The translations under genes were made by a program, and so were the position numbers. A DNA stretch of 20,309 nt from Saprospiraceae bacterium (GTDB taxonomy: Bacteria; Bacteroidota; Bacteroidia; Chitinophagales; Saprospiraceae): the NCBI GenBank assembly GCA_020630895.1, contig JAHDII010000025.1, positions 1 through 20,309 on the forward strand, in the 5' to 3' direction. The notes under the pieces are model-generated. The model was not told the origin of the DNA and made no database searches. It was given only the letters and a program-made list of their open reading frames with translations. Below, in pieces: positions 6,918 through 16,180 of this stretch (position 1 is the first letter of the stretch; each line of letters opens with the position of its first letter).

Positions 6918-9900
6918 CTAAATATTCAATGTTTGTTGATAATTCTTTTTTTGAATTTTAATTTCTTGTACTCCTCCATTAAGTACAAAATGAAAAAATA
7001 AACGTATTCTTTTTTTAGGAAAAGCAGTTTGTAAAGCTAAGTATGTCAAATAGAACCAAGTACTATTTTCTAATATTTTATTTCTCCATTTTTTATTATC
7101 TACAAGAGTTAAATGATGTTGTATTCCAATAATTGTATTTTCTTGTTCTATTAATACATCTAAAGAAGTATTAAATTTTCTTTTGTCTTTAATGAGTTGT
7201 AAAGGATATTGTTTGAGCCACTCTTGTGGACGAAAACTATCTTGTACCCATTCTGTAAATTGAGAAGCATGACTTGCAACATCTATAAAACTTAAATCAT
7301 CAGAAAAACCAAACCGTTGAATAATTCTTTCTGCAGCAGCTATTTTTTGATTTTGAGAATAATGAGGTAAATCAAAATATAAAAAAGATTGTATAATTTT
7401 CGCCAATGTATAATTAGAAATTTCATCTATAATTTTAAAAGGAGTACCAAAAATTGTTTGATTCGTTGTTTTAATTTCATATTCTTGATAAAAAGAATCT
7501 TTTTCGGTATCAATATAAAATCCTTGTGTTATTTCTTTTTTTCCAGCCCTATTTTCTTGGCTTGAAATCATTTCTTGTTCTTTAGGATGTTTTTCAAATA
7601 ATCGAGGAAGAACTTGAATATCTGTAGCCATTGGAATTAATTTTCCTTTCCATTCCCAAGGAGATTCATAAGATGTTGCATCTAAAGTATTTTGCAATTC
7701 TCCTTCCATACCATGCCATGTTCGATTGAGCCATTTAGTAGGGTTTTGTCGAGTAGGAAAAATTAAATAATCTCTAGCACGAGTGATGCCTACATACATA
7801 AGACGTGACTCCTCATTCAATGCTTTTTGTAAACTTTCTTTTTTTACCTCACTTTCCTTTAATCGACTTTCTAAAGGAGTACCTTTAACTTGACGACCAT
7901 AAGGATGTCTCCAAAATCGAATAAATCGATTGGCTGATAATTCATTCAAATCTACTTCTTCTGATTCAGAAACAACATTAGCCCCCCACAAGCTATCTCT
8001 TAAAGAATTTTCTAAACTATGTAAAATGACAACAGGCCATTCTAAACCTTTACTTCTATGATAAGTCAAAACATTAACAGCATCTGCTTGTTCACTAGAA
8101 CCTTGAGCATCATTATCATTCGCAGCTAAATCATTCAACCATAATAAAAAACCTCCTAAAGAAGCACCTGTATGCAATCGGTTACAAGCATCTTCATATT
8201 TGTCTGCAAATTGTCGAATCATATCTATATTATCACAACGTTGTTCTGGATTTCCCCAAGAAATAACAATCCTTTTTAAATCTAATTCTTCTAAAATTAA
8301 ATTTAAAATTTCTGCACCTGATAATTCTGTAATTTGTGGACGTAATTCTTCCAAACGTTTGATATAGTTGTTTTCTGATTCCCATTTATGAATATAATCT
8401 TCAGTAGTTGCTTTTTTTTCCATCCACTGAATCCTACTATCTACAATTTCTTCTAAAGGTTTAAAAGAAGCTAAAAAAGTAATTTCTGCAACAGATAAAG
8501 AATCATAAGGATTTAATAAATATTTTAAACAAGATAAAACTAATTTTGCTTCAGGGGTACTCAATAATCCATTTCTTGAAATAGAAGCTTTTAATCCTTG
8601 GTGAGATAAGGCATCTGCCATTTCTAAACATAATTTATTAGAACGACAAAGAATAGCAATATCTCCTGCTTGAAGAGGTCTAAAATCATCTTCTCCTTTT
8701 ACATTTACATACAATTTTCTTTCTAATAATTGTCGAATATTTCTAGCAATACATCTTTCCATCCAAGGACGCCCAGGTGTTTTTCCTCCTCCTTCATGAT
8801 CAAAATGCCAATGCATTAAAGAAGTCCCCATTTCAATTGGTTCATTGATATTATTGGATGAATCTTCTGAAGCTTCAGCTCTCCTTTTCGGAATTAAAAT
8901 AATTTGTTCTTCTGGTAAGTCATTAAATGATTGAGTAAAAATAGCATTGGTAGTATATACAACATCTTCCCTCGAACGCCAAGAATATTTTTGAATATCT
9001 TCTTCTCTAATTCCTCCATTTTGACGAATAATTTCTTGCATCAATTCTGGTTCTGCTCCTCTAAATCCATAAATAGATTGTTTAGGATCTCCTACCCAAA
9101 TAGAATGATTCGCCATTTGAGATAATTTATAAAAAATCTCTAATTGTATAGGACTTGTATCTTGAAATTCATCGACCATTAATAAATCAATCTCTTGAGA
9201 TAATACTTCATATACCTCAGGATGATATAATAATTTCTTAACCTGAGTTTCCATATCAATATAATCAATCAAGCCCCTTTTTTTCTTGAAAGTATTGTAT
9301 TCTTCTATTGCAGAAATAGCAATTTCAAAAATACTATCTATAAACTCTTTTATATCTTTTAAAAATTGAGGATGAGATTCATGAGTCCAAGCAAATTCTT
9401 GTAATTCTTCTAATATTTCTTTACTTTTTGCTCCTGGTTTTAATTTAGCAATAGATACCCAATCATACCAAGTTATAGCATCTCCTTTTTCAATAGCTTC
9501 TATCCATTTTTTGATTTTATCCTTAACTGTTTTAGTAGCTTTGGTACCATCAATATCATTATCTTCTAAGGCTTCTAAAGTATCTTTAAGAAGAAAAGTT
9601 AAACGAGAAAAAAAATGTTCTTCACTTTGAGAAGAAGGTGTAGGATATAATTGAATTAATGATCCAAAAGATTTTTCTTTACTCTCTTCTAATTTTTTAG
9701 AATCAAAACCATTAGCTCTTGCTCTATCTACAATATCTTTTACATCTTGTCGCCAATCATAAGTTTCAAATTGACCTAATTTTCTTAAAGCTAATCTTTG
9801 TGTCAACTCCTCCATTTTTTCTACCCTCTCTTCTGTTAAAATAGTAGATAAGGATTGATTGAAAAAAATGTGTTGATCTTCATCTGCAATAATATCAACA

Positions 9901-10202
9901 CTAGGAGAAACTCCAGCTTCAAAAGCAAAACGTTTTAATAATTTAACTCCTAAACCATGAACTGTTCCTATTAAGGCTCCTGTTAATCTATCTGCTAATT
10001 CAGACATCCCTTCTTCTAACAAACGAATGCGAACACGTTCTTCTAATTCTGCGGCGGCTTTCTTTGTAAAGGTAGTAGCAATAATTCCTTCAGGTTGTAC
10101 AATACCATTTTTAAGAAGGCTTACCATTTCTGTCATTAATCGAAATGTTTTACCACTTCCTGCTCCTGCGGAAACAATTTTAAGGTTCATTTTTTTATCC
10201 AT
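6918..10202 (-). CDS. UvrD/AddA/RecB-like superfamily 1A helicase with a degenerate C-terminal nuclease region
   Basis: This 1094-residue protein resembles the helicase-nuclease subunit of AddAB/RecBCD, which unwinds and resects double-strand ends for recombination repair. Motif I is SAGAGSGKT at 11-19 (Lys18), Ia TTFTKKAA near 43-50, II VDEFQDTSP at 343-351, III GDPKQSIYGFRG at 371-382, V TYHRSKGLEW at 713-722 and VI YVGITRAR at 803-810. The helicase core is complete. The C-terminal region should carry a RecB-type nuclease with a G-x-x-D...D-x-K pattern. Here the best match has Asp1015 (SLDVLIEQ) but then IIGIQHH at 1024-1030, where D-x-K is expected. No AddB-like partner is adjacent. Met5 (ATG at 10190) is an alternative start suggested by the promoter position. 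It diverges from the GAPDH gene. Confidence 0.88.
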   Translation of the reverse strand: MDKKMNLKIVSAGAGSGKTFRLMTEMVSLLKNGIVQPEGIIATTFTKKAAAELEERVRIRLLEEGMSELADRLTGALIGTVHGLGVKLLKRFAFEAGVSPSVDIIADEDQHIFFNQSLSTILTEERVEKMEELTQRLALRKLGQFETYDWRQDVKDIVDRARANGFDSKKLEESKEKSFGSLIQLYPTPSSQSEEHFFSRLTFLLKDTLEALEDNDIDGTKATKTVKDKIKKWIEAIEKGDAITWYDWVSIAKLKPGAKSKEILEELQEFAWTHESHPQFLKDIKEFIDSIFEIAISAIEEYNTFKKKRGLIDYIDMETQVKKLLYHPEVYEVLSQEIDLLMVDEFQDTSPIQLEIFYKLSQMANHSIWVGDPKQSIYGFRGAEPELMQEIIRQNGGIREEDIQKYSWRSREDVVYTTNAIFTQSFNDLPEEQIILIPKRRAEASEDSSNNINEPIEMGTSLMHWHFDHEGGGKTPGRPWMERCIARNIRQLLERKLYVNVKGEDDFRPLQAGDIAILCRSNKLCLEMADALSHQGLKASISRNGLLSTPEAKLVLSCLKYLLNPYDSLSVAEITFLASFKPLEEIVDSRIQWMEKKATTEDYIHKWESENNYIKRLEELRPQITELSGAEILNLILEELDLKRIVISWGNPEQRCDNIDMIRQFADKYEDACNRLHTGASLGGFLLWLNDLAANDNDAQGSSEQADAVNVLTYHRSKGLEWPVVILHSLENSLRDSLWGANVVSESEEVDLNELSANRFIRFWRHPYGRQVKGTPLESRLKESEVKKESLQKALNEESRLMYVGITRARDYLIFPTRQNPTKWLNRTWHGMEGELQNTLDATSYESPWEWKGKLIPMATDIQVLPRLFEKHPKEQEMISSQENRAGKKEITQGFYIDTEKDSFYQEYEIKTTNQTIFGTPFKIIDEISNYTLAKIIQSFLYFDLPHYSQNQKIAAAERIIQRFGFSDDLSFIDVASHASQFTEWVQDSFRPQEWLKQYPLQLIKDKRKFNTSLDVLIEQENTIIGIQHHLTLVDNKKWRNKILENSTWFYLTYLALQTAFPKKRIRLFFHFVLNGGVQEIKIQKKNYQQTLNI

Positions 10203-10207
10203 TAGTA

Positions 10208-10215
10208 CAAATATA
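10208..10215 (-). promoter_or_regulatory. Bacteroidota -7 promoter element for the helicase gene
   Basis: Read leftward, TATATTTG matches TAnnTTTG exactly. No TTG is found at the usual -33 distance. The element ends only 6 bp before the first ATG (10202), so transcription would start at or next to that codon. This implies either a leaderless message or translation from the second ATG at 10190 (MNLKIVSAG). Confidence 0.45.
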
Positions 10216-10404
10216 GAAGTTTATCTTTTTTGATGATCATTCATTTTTATTTTATCAAAAAAATTAAATATTTTTCTCTAAATGGCCCTTCTTTTTGCAC
10301 TTAAAATACTAAAATCAAAAAAATTATTAAATCTTAAATATTTAAAAGCATTTAATCTAAAAATTGTTTAAATTGCCTTTTTTTAATTTTTAAACTAAGA
10401 TCAA

Positions 10405-11394
10405 ATGCCTAAGAAAATTGCCATCAATGGATTTGGAAGAATTGGAAGACTTACCTTAAGAAATTTATTAAAAAGAAAAGATGTTGAAGTTGTTGCCATT
10501 AATGATTTAACAGACAATAAAACCTTAGCTCATCTATTCAAATATGATACCGCTCAAGGAATATTTGAAGGAGAAGTGGGTTATACTGATGAAACAATTA
10601 CTATTAATGGAAAAACATTAAAAGCTTTTTCTGAAAGAAACCCTGCTGATTTACCTTGGAAAGAGCTAGGTGTTGATAACGTTTTAGAATGTACTGGTGT
10701 TTTTAGAACAAGAGAAAAAGCAAGTTTGCATAAACAAGCAGGAGCTAAAAATGTTATTTTATCTGCCCCTCCAAAATCAGAAGGTTTTGAAACCATTGTA
10801 CTAGGGGTTAATGATGAACTCATTACGACTCAAAAAGATTATTTTTCTAATGCTTCATGTACTACAAATTGCTTGGCTCCTGTAGTAAAAATTATTGAAG
10901 AAAATTGGGGCTTAGTTCAAGGAAATTTAACCACAATTCATGCTTATACTGCTGATCAACGGATTCAAGATGCTCCTCATTCAGATTTGAGAAGGGCTAG
11001 AGCCGCAGCTCAAAATATGGTTCCTACTTCAACAGGTGCTGCAGATGCATTAGGAAAGGTTTTTCCTCAAGCTAAAGGAAAATTATTTGCTGCATCTATT
11101 CGAGTACCCGTTATAACAGGTTCTTTAATTGAATTAACTGCAATTATAGAAAAAGAAACTTCTGTTGATGATATCAATGCTACATTTAAAAAGGCGAGTG
11201 AAACTTCTTTAAAAGGTATTTTACAATATAATGAAGATCCTATTGTTTCTTCTGATATTATTGGAAATACTCATTCTTCTATTTTTGATGCTCCTTTGAC
11301 TAGAGTATCAGGAAAATTAATTAAAATTGTTAGTTGGTATGATAATGAAGCGGGTTATGCTGCTCGTTTAGCTGATATAGCTGTATTGGTATAA
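10405..11394 (+). CDS. gap: Glyceraldehyde-3-phosphate dehydrogenase, type I
   Basis: This 329-residue enzyme catalyses the NAD-dependent oxidative phosphorylation of glyceraldehyde-3-phosphate to 1,3-bisphosphoglycerate in glycolysis, and the reverse in gluconeogenesis. The Rossmann loop INGFGRIGR is at residues 7-15, and Asn33-Asp34 (INDLTDN) at the end of the second strand favours NAD over NADP. The active-site segment SNASCTTNCLAP contains nucleophile Cys152, and His179 in TTIHAYTADQ is the general base. The phosphate-binding segments PTSTGAA and SIRVP and the C-terminal SWYDNEAGY are intact. The length is typical. The TADQ variant after the catalytic His recurs in several Bacteroidota GAPDHs. 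The 202-bp region separating it from the divergent helicase gene has no clear TAnnTTTG in this direction. The ADP-ribosylglycohydrolase gene begins 18 bp after the stop. Confidence 0.97.
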   Translation: MPKKIAINGFGRIGRLTLRNLLKRKDVEVVAINDLTDNKTLAHLFKYDTAQGIFEGEVGYTDETITINGKTLKAFSERNPADLPWKELGVDNVLECTGVFRTREKASLHKQAGAKNVILSAPPKSEGFETIVLGVNDELITTQKDYFSNASCTTNCLAPVVKIIEENWGLVQGNLTTIHAYTADQRIQDAPHSDLRRARAAAQNMVPTSTGAADALGKVFPQAKGKLFAASIRVPVITGSLIELTAIIEKETSVDDINATFKKASETSLKGILQYNEDPIVSSDIIGNTHSSIFDAPLTRVSGKLIKIVSWYDNEAGYAARLADIAVLV

Positions 11395-11412
11395 TATCTT
11401 ATTATAGATATA

Positions 11413-12375
11413 ATGAAGTCTAACAAAGTAATAGATGCTCTCTTAGGTATTGCTATTGGTGATGCTGTTGGTGTTCCTTTTGAGTTTAGCTCTAGGGAAA
11501 AAATGAAATTAAACCCTGCTAAAGAAATGATGGGTTATGGAACATATAATCAACTACCAGGTACTTGGTCTGATGATAGTTCTTTGACTTTTTGTTTAGC
11601 AGAATCATTAATCGAAGGTTATGATTTAAAAGATATTTCAGAAAAATTTATTCAATGGAAAAATAGGGCATATTGGTCTGCAAGAGGAGAGGTATTTGAT
11701 ATTGGAATCACAACAGCAAAAGCCATTACTAGATTACAACAAATTATAGATGATGGAAACCTAGAAGAATTAAAAAGGCAAAAATATTATGGAAATGAAT
11801 ATGATAATGGTAATGGTTCTTTAATGAGAATTTTTCCTTTGTTATTTTATATTAAAGGAAAAACAATTCAAGAACAATTTGAAATTATTTGGGAGGTTTC
11901 TGCTTTAACTCATCGACATATAAGAGCAGCAATGAGTTGTTTGATATACCTAAAATTAGCCGAAAAATTACTAGAAGGAAAAGATAAAGATATTGCCTAT
12001 TCTGAAATGAGAACTATTATTTTAAAATTCTGGGATGACATGGAATTTTCTAATAAAGAAAGGGAACATTTTAGTAGAATCATTCAGAATGATATTAGGG
12101 AAACAAAAATAGATGATTTAAAAACAGGAGGATATGTCATTGAAGTTTTAGAATCTAGTATTTGGTTCTTTCTTCAAAAGAAATCTTATCAAGAAACTAT
12201 CTTGTCTATTATCAATTTAGGACATGATACAGATACTTCTGCTGCAATAGCAGGAGGACTCGCAGGAATATATTATGGCTGGAAAGGAATGCCTGAATAT
12301 TGGATCGCTTCTATTGCAAGAATGGAAGACATTATGGATTTAGGAGAACAATTACATCAAAAATACTGCAATTAA
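11413..12375 (+). CDS. ADP-ribosylglycohydrolase family protein (DraG-like)
   Basis: This 320-residue all-helical protein belongs to the family of dinitrogenase reductase-activating glycohydrolase and ARH3, which remove ADP-ribose from proteins, nucleic acids or small molecules using two Mg2+ ions. The N-terminus LLGIAIGDAVGVPFEF is diagnostic. Metal-binding motifs are WSDDSS at 52-57 (Asp54, Asp55) and GHDTDTSA at 270-277. NGNGSLMRIFPL near 132-143 and the C-terminal AIAGGLAGIYYG are also typical. The length is normal and no signal peptide is present, so it should be cytoplasmic. It starts 18 bp after the GAPDH stop and probably shares its transcript, although only a weak AT-only hairpin lies between them. 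No ADP-ribosyltransferase, toxin or nitrogenase gene is in the window, so its target is unknown. Confidence 0.92.
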   Translation: MKSNKVIDALLGIAIGDAVGVPFEFSSREKMKLNPAKEMMGYGTYNQLPGTWSDDSSLTFCLAESLIEGYDLKDISEKFIQWKNRAYWSARGEVFDIGITTAKAITRLQQIIDDGNLEELKRQKYYGNEYDNGNGSLMRIFPLLFYIKGKTIQEQFEIIWEVSALTHRHIRAAMSCLIYLKLAEKLLEGKDKDIAYSEMRTIILKFWDDMEFSNKEREHFSRIIQNDIRETKIDDLKTGGYVIEVLESSIWFFLQKKSYQETILSIINLGHDTDTSAAIAGGLAGIYYGWKGMPEYWIASIARMEDIMDLGEQLHQKYCN

Positions 12376-12552
12376 AAATCTTGATCCTAATCAACATATT
12401 TTAGAAGATATATATTAAACTTTGTTGTATGTAAGAGTATCTTTATTTACTTTTTTTTCTTTTTATAACAACACTTTTTAATATTTGCAACTCTTTATAA
12501 TATAGTACTGTCTTTTAATATTATTCATAAACAATATATAAAAACCAAAATC

Positions 12553-15500
12553 ATGAGGAATTTCCCTTTACTTATTTTCTTATTTTTTTCATTTCAAACT
12601 ATTGCACAAACAACTAATCCTTTAATTCGCTATCCTGATATTTCAGATAAAAACATTGTATTTACTTTTGAAAATGATCTTTGGATTGTTAATAAAAAAG
12701 GAGGTAAAGCACACCGATTGAGCATCCCTGATGGAGGTGAATTTGGTAAATTTTCTCCTGATGGAAAAACCATTGCTTATAGTGCTAACTATGATGGAAA
12801 TGTTGATGTTTATACCATTTCCAAAGATGGTGGCGTTCCGCAAAGAATGACATATCATGGAATGGCTGATTTTCTAGTAGATTGGCATCCAAATGGTAAT
12901 GAAATTGTTTTTTCTTCTTCTAGAGCTAGTGGAAAACAACGATGGCGACAATTTTTTAAAGTAAATAAAACAGGAGGACTTCCAAGTAAAATGCCAATGG
13001 AACATGCTGAATTTGGTGGCTTTAATGAGGATGGTTCTAAAATAGCTTTTACTCAAAAAACACGTGCTTATCGTACTTGGAAACGTTATCGAGGAGGAAT
13101 GTCTCCAGATATTCAAATCATGGATTTAAAGACTTTAGCTTCTGAAAAAATAACGCATACTACTGCTAATGATGAAATGCCAATGTGGGTTGGAGATCAT
13201 ATTTATTATTTATCTGATGCTGGTCCTAATAAAAGATTTAATATCTGGAAATATAATACTAAAGATAAAACAAGAAAACAAATCACTGAATATAAAGATG
13301 TAGAAGTTCATTTTCCTTCTTTAGGAAAAAATGAAATTGTTTATACAGCTGGAGGTACTGTTTATGTATTAGATGTTACTACAGAAAAATCTACTAAAGT
13401 AAATATTCAAATTGTTGGAGATTTTCAAGATTTAAAACCCAAAACGATTTCAGTTGGTAGCTATATACAACATCAAAATATTTCTCATGATGGAAATCGT
13501 GCATTAGTAGAAGCAAGAGGAGAAATTTTTTCTTTACCTGCTGAAAAAGGAATTGTAAAAAATCTAACTCAAAGTTCTGGTTCTGCACAACGTTTCCCTG
13601 CTTGGTCTCCTAATGGTAAAATGATTGCTTGGTGGTCAGATAAAAGTGGAGAATATGAATTAGAAATTTATGATGTTGAAAAAAAGACGACTAAGACTAT
13701 TAGTTCTTTTGGAGAAGGATATCGTTATCGTATTTATTGGTCTCCTAATAATGAACATGTAGCATTTATAGATGAAGATATGAAAATTTGGGTAGTAAAT
13801 ATAAAAACAAAAGCTACTAAAAACATCGATCAAGCTACTACTAGATTTCATGGTGGACTAGAAGGATTTGCCGTTTCTTGGTCGCCTGATAGTCAATGGC
13901 TTACTTATTCAAAAAGTAATGAAAGTAGAAGTAATCAATCTATATATTTATATCATCTTAAAGAGCAAAAAACACATCAAGTTACCCATGGATTTTATTC
14001 TTGTTCTTCTCCTCAATTTGATCCTGAAGGAAAATATATTTATTTCTTTACAGATAGAACATTTAATCCTATTTACAGTGATTTTGACAATACATGGGTG
14101 TATCCTAATGCTACAAGTATTGGAGTAATGAGCTTAACAAAAGATCAACGTTTTCCAATTTCTTTAAATAATGATGAGGTAGAAATTAAAGAAGAAGAGG
14201 AGAAAAAAGAGGAAGAAGGAGATAAGAAAAAAGGGAAGGATAAAAAGAAAAAGGGAAAAGATGATACATCTAAAGAAGAATCTAAAGAAGAAACGATTCA
14301 AATTGATATTGCTGGTTTAGAATCTAGGACAATGATTCTTCCTATACCTGCAGGTAATTTTGGAGGTTTTGTTCCTGTAAAAGGAAAAGTAATTTATGTT
14401 CAAGCTCCTGTTGCTGGTGCAAGAGAAGTTTTACCAGAGTTAAAGTATTTTGATCTAGAAGAAAACGAAAGTAAATCTATAATGCCTAATGTTTTTGGAT
14501 TTACGATAGCTGCAAATGGAGAAAAAGCCATTGTTTATACTAGAAATGGTTCAGGAATTATTGGTTTAGCTCCTGGAGCTAAATTAGAAAATCCTCTTCC
14601 TGTTGGAAAAATGATCATGAGAGTAGATCCAATGGAAGAATGGAAACAAATATATGCTGATGCTTGGCGTCTAGAGCGTGATTTCTTTTATGATGATCAA
14701 ATGCATGGTGTAGATTGGAATGCTATTAAAACTCAATATGCAAAGATGGTAGAACATGCTTGTAGTCGTTCAGATTTGAATTTTATCCTAGGAGAAATGA
14801 TTGGAGAATTGAACGCTTCTCATACTTATAGAGGAGGAGGCGATAATTCCGAAAGACCTAAAAGAAAATCCGTAGGATATTTAGGTATTGATTGGGAACA
14901 AAGCAATGATTATTTTAAAGTTAAATCTATCATTAAAGCCGCTCCATGGGATACAGAGGTCGTTTCTCCATTATCTGAACCTGGTATTGGAATTCAAGAA
15001 GGAGATTATATCATTGCGGTTAATGGAATTGCTCTCAATCAATTTAAAAACCCTTATGAAGCTTTTGTTGGTTTAGCGAATCAAACCGTAGAAATTGAAT
15101 ATAATTCTAAAGCATCTTCTACAGATAGTAAAACCGTTTTAATCAAAACACTAGGCAATGAAACTCGTCTAAGAAATTTAGCATGGATAGAAAAAAATAG
15201 AGCCTATGTAGATAAAGTTTCTAATGGTAAAATAGGTTATATTTATGTACCTAGTACAGGATTTGATGGGCAAAAAGAATTGGTAAGAATGTTTTATGCT
15301 CAATATAAAAAAGAAGGTTTAATTATTGATGAACGTTTTAATAATGGTGGGCAAATTCCAGATAGATTTGTTGAATTATTAGAAAGAAAACCTTTAGCAT
15401 ACTATCATACTCGTAGAGGAGAAGATTGGCAATGGCCTCCAGTAGCTCATTTTGGTCCTAAAGCTATGCTCATCAATGGTTGGTCAGGTTCAGGGGGAGA

Positions 15501-15825
15501 TGCATTTCCTACTTATTTTAAAAAGAGAGGATTAGGTCCTTTAATTGGTACAACTACGTGGGGAGGTTTAATTGGTATTAGTGGTGTTCCTAGTTTAATT
15601 GATTATGGAAGTGTTACTGTTCCTACATTTAGACAATATGAGTTAGATGGAAAATGGTTTCCTGAAGGCATTGGTGTAAAACCAGATATTGAAGTAGCAG
15701 AAGATCCTTCTGCTTTAGCCAAAGGAAAAGATCCTCAATTAGATAGAGCTATTGAAGAAGTTTTAAAAGCTATTAAAACAGATGGTTTTCAAAAACCTCA
15801 AGTTCCTGCAAAAGAAAAAAGATAA
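12553..15825 (+). CDS. Exported Tricorn-like S41 family serine protease
   Basis: This 1090-residue protein has a signal peptide (residues 1-19, ending in TIAQ). Two WD40/PD40-type beta-propellers follow, about 25-300 and 300-690, with repeated W/FSPDGK/NGK blade signatures, then a C1 helical domain, a PDZ domain (about 772-865) and a C-terminal S41 domain. The Tricorn catalytic set is visible: Ser756-His757 in LNASHTYRGGG, nucleophile Ser980 in GWSGSGGDAF and Glu1038 in WFPEGIGVKPD. In archaea Tricorn trims proteasome peptides in the cytosol, whereas the signal peptide here points to the periplasm. A Lys/Glu-rich insertion (about 541-580) interrupts the second propeller. The 177-bp upstream region shows no confident promoter. 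A strong terminator follows the gene, so it is probably monocistronic. Confidence 0.93.
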   Translation: MRNFPLLIFLFFSFQTIAQTTNPLIRYPDISDKNIVFTFENDLWIVNKKGGKAHRLSIPDGGEFGKFSPDGKTIAYSANYDGNVDVYTISKDGGVPQRMTYHGMADFLVDWHPNGNEIVFSSSRASGKQRWRQFFKVNKTGGLPSKMPMEHAEFGGFNEDGSKIAFTQKTRAYRTWKRYRGGMSPDIQIMDLKTLASEKITHTTANDEMPMWVGDHIYYLSDAGPNKRFNIWKYNTKDKTRKQITEYKDVEVHFPSLGKNEIVYTAGGTVYVLDVTTEKSTKVNIQIVGDFQDLKPKTISVGSYIQHQNISHDGNRALVEARGEIFSLPAEKGIVKNLTQSSGSAQRFPAWSPNGKMIAWWSDKSGEYELEIYDVEKKTTKTISSFGEGYRYRIYWSPNNEHVAFIDEDMKIWVVNIKTKATKNIDQATTRFHGGLEGFAVSWSPDSQWLTYSKSNESRSNQSIYLYHLKEQKTHQVTHGFYSCSSPQFDPEGKYIYFFTDRTFNPIYSDFDNTWVYPNATSIGVMSLTKDQRFPISLNNDEVEIKEEEEKKEEEGDKKKGKDKKKKGKDDTSKEESKEETIQIDIAGLESRTMILPIPAGNFGGFVPVKGKVIYVQAPVAGAREVLPELKYFDLEENESKSIMPNVFGFTIAANGEKAIVYTRNGSGIIGLAPGAKLENPLPVGKMIMRVDPMEEWKQIYADAWRLERDFFYDDQMHGVDWNAIKTQYAKMVEHACSRSDLNFILGEMIGELNASHTYRGGGDNSERPKRKSVGYLGIDWEQSNDYFKVKSIIKAAPWDTEVVSPLSEPGIGIQEGDYIIAVNGIALNQFKNPYEAFVGLANQTVEIEYNSKASSTDSKTVLIKTLGNETRLRNLAWIEKNRAYVDKVSNGKIGYIYVPSTGFDGQKELVRMFYAQYKKEGLIIDERFNNGGQIPDRFVELLERKPLAYYHTRRGEDWQWPPVAHFGPKAMLINGWSGSGGDAFPTYFKKRGLGPLIGTTTWGGLIGISGVPSLIDYGSVTVPTFRQYELDGKWFPEGIGVKPDIEVAEDPSALAKGKDPQLDRAIEEVLKAIKTDGFQKPQVPAKEKR

Positions 15826-15854
15826 GAATTTTCTTTTAATTTTAAACATCAGTT

Positions 15855-15893
15855 CATCCCGAATTTTAGTTATTAAAATTCGGGATGTTTTTT
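15855..15893 (+). terminator. Rho-independent terminator after the Tricorn-like protease
   Basis: A perfect 14-bp stem, CATCCCGAATTTTA (15855-15868) with TAAAATTCGGGATG (15874-15887), closes a 5-base loop (GTTAT) and runs straight into six Ts (15888-15893). It begins 29 bp after the stop codon. It separates protease transcription from the downstream kinase gene. Confidence 0.93.
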
Positions 15894-15950
15894 ATACGTT
15901 TCTCTTACAATTCATTTCATCATTGAGTAGTGTTTTTTCATTTTTCTTCT

Positions 15951-15980
15951 TGTCCAAAAAAACGAAGCAAAAAAAGGACA
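15951..15980. repeat. TGTCC...GGACA inverted repeat flanking A-runs
   Basis: TGTCC (15951-15955) and GGACA (15976-15980) flank a 20-base purine-rich centre of two A-runs around CGAAGC. A pyrimidine run of Ts and Cs precedes it, and CTTTTTCTGAGG follows. It resembles short intergenic repeats I recall from Bacteroidota genomes, but no second copy lies in this window. The stem is only 5 bp, so a folded RNA function is doubtful. Confidence 0.3.
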
Positions 15981-16180
15981 CTTTTTCTGAGGCATGACTC
16001 ATTTTATATTAATGGAAGAAAATCCCCATTTATCAGTAAAAAAAGCAACTTTTATTATTCTTTATCGTAATACTACACAACTAACTACTTTCTCTCAAGA
16101 CTATAAGAAAACAAATTATATCATTAATTCTATGATTTGTATAGAATTAATAATAAAAACATTGATAACAAATTCTTATA

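Larger units (their letters stand above)
15826..16180. other. 355-bp gene-free region between protease and hybrid kinase
   Basis: This region holds the terminator at 15855-15893, then the repeat-like stretch at 15951-15980, then about 200 bp of AT-rich DNA leading to the kinase start. A 66-codon open frame (15994-16194) runs out of it into the kinase gene, but it lacks conserved features and overlaps the kinase signal-peptide codons, so I treat it as noise. No exact TAnnTTTG element was found upstream of the kinase ATG, and its promoter was not located. Confidence 0.6.

Noticed and set aside
11390..11406. TATAATA-TCT-TATTATA hairpin after the GAPDH gene as a terminator
   Set aside because: The stem has only A-T pairs, overlaps the stop codon and has no T-tract, so it should not stop transcription.
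6918..12375. A defence island made of the helicase, GAPDH and ADP-ribosylglycohydrolase
   Set aside because: The helicase is divergent from the others and resembles housekeeping recombination machinery. There is no nuclease, toxin, transferase or mobile-element gene to support a defence locus.
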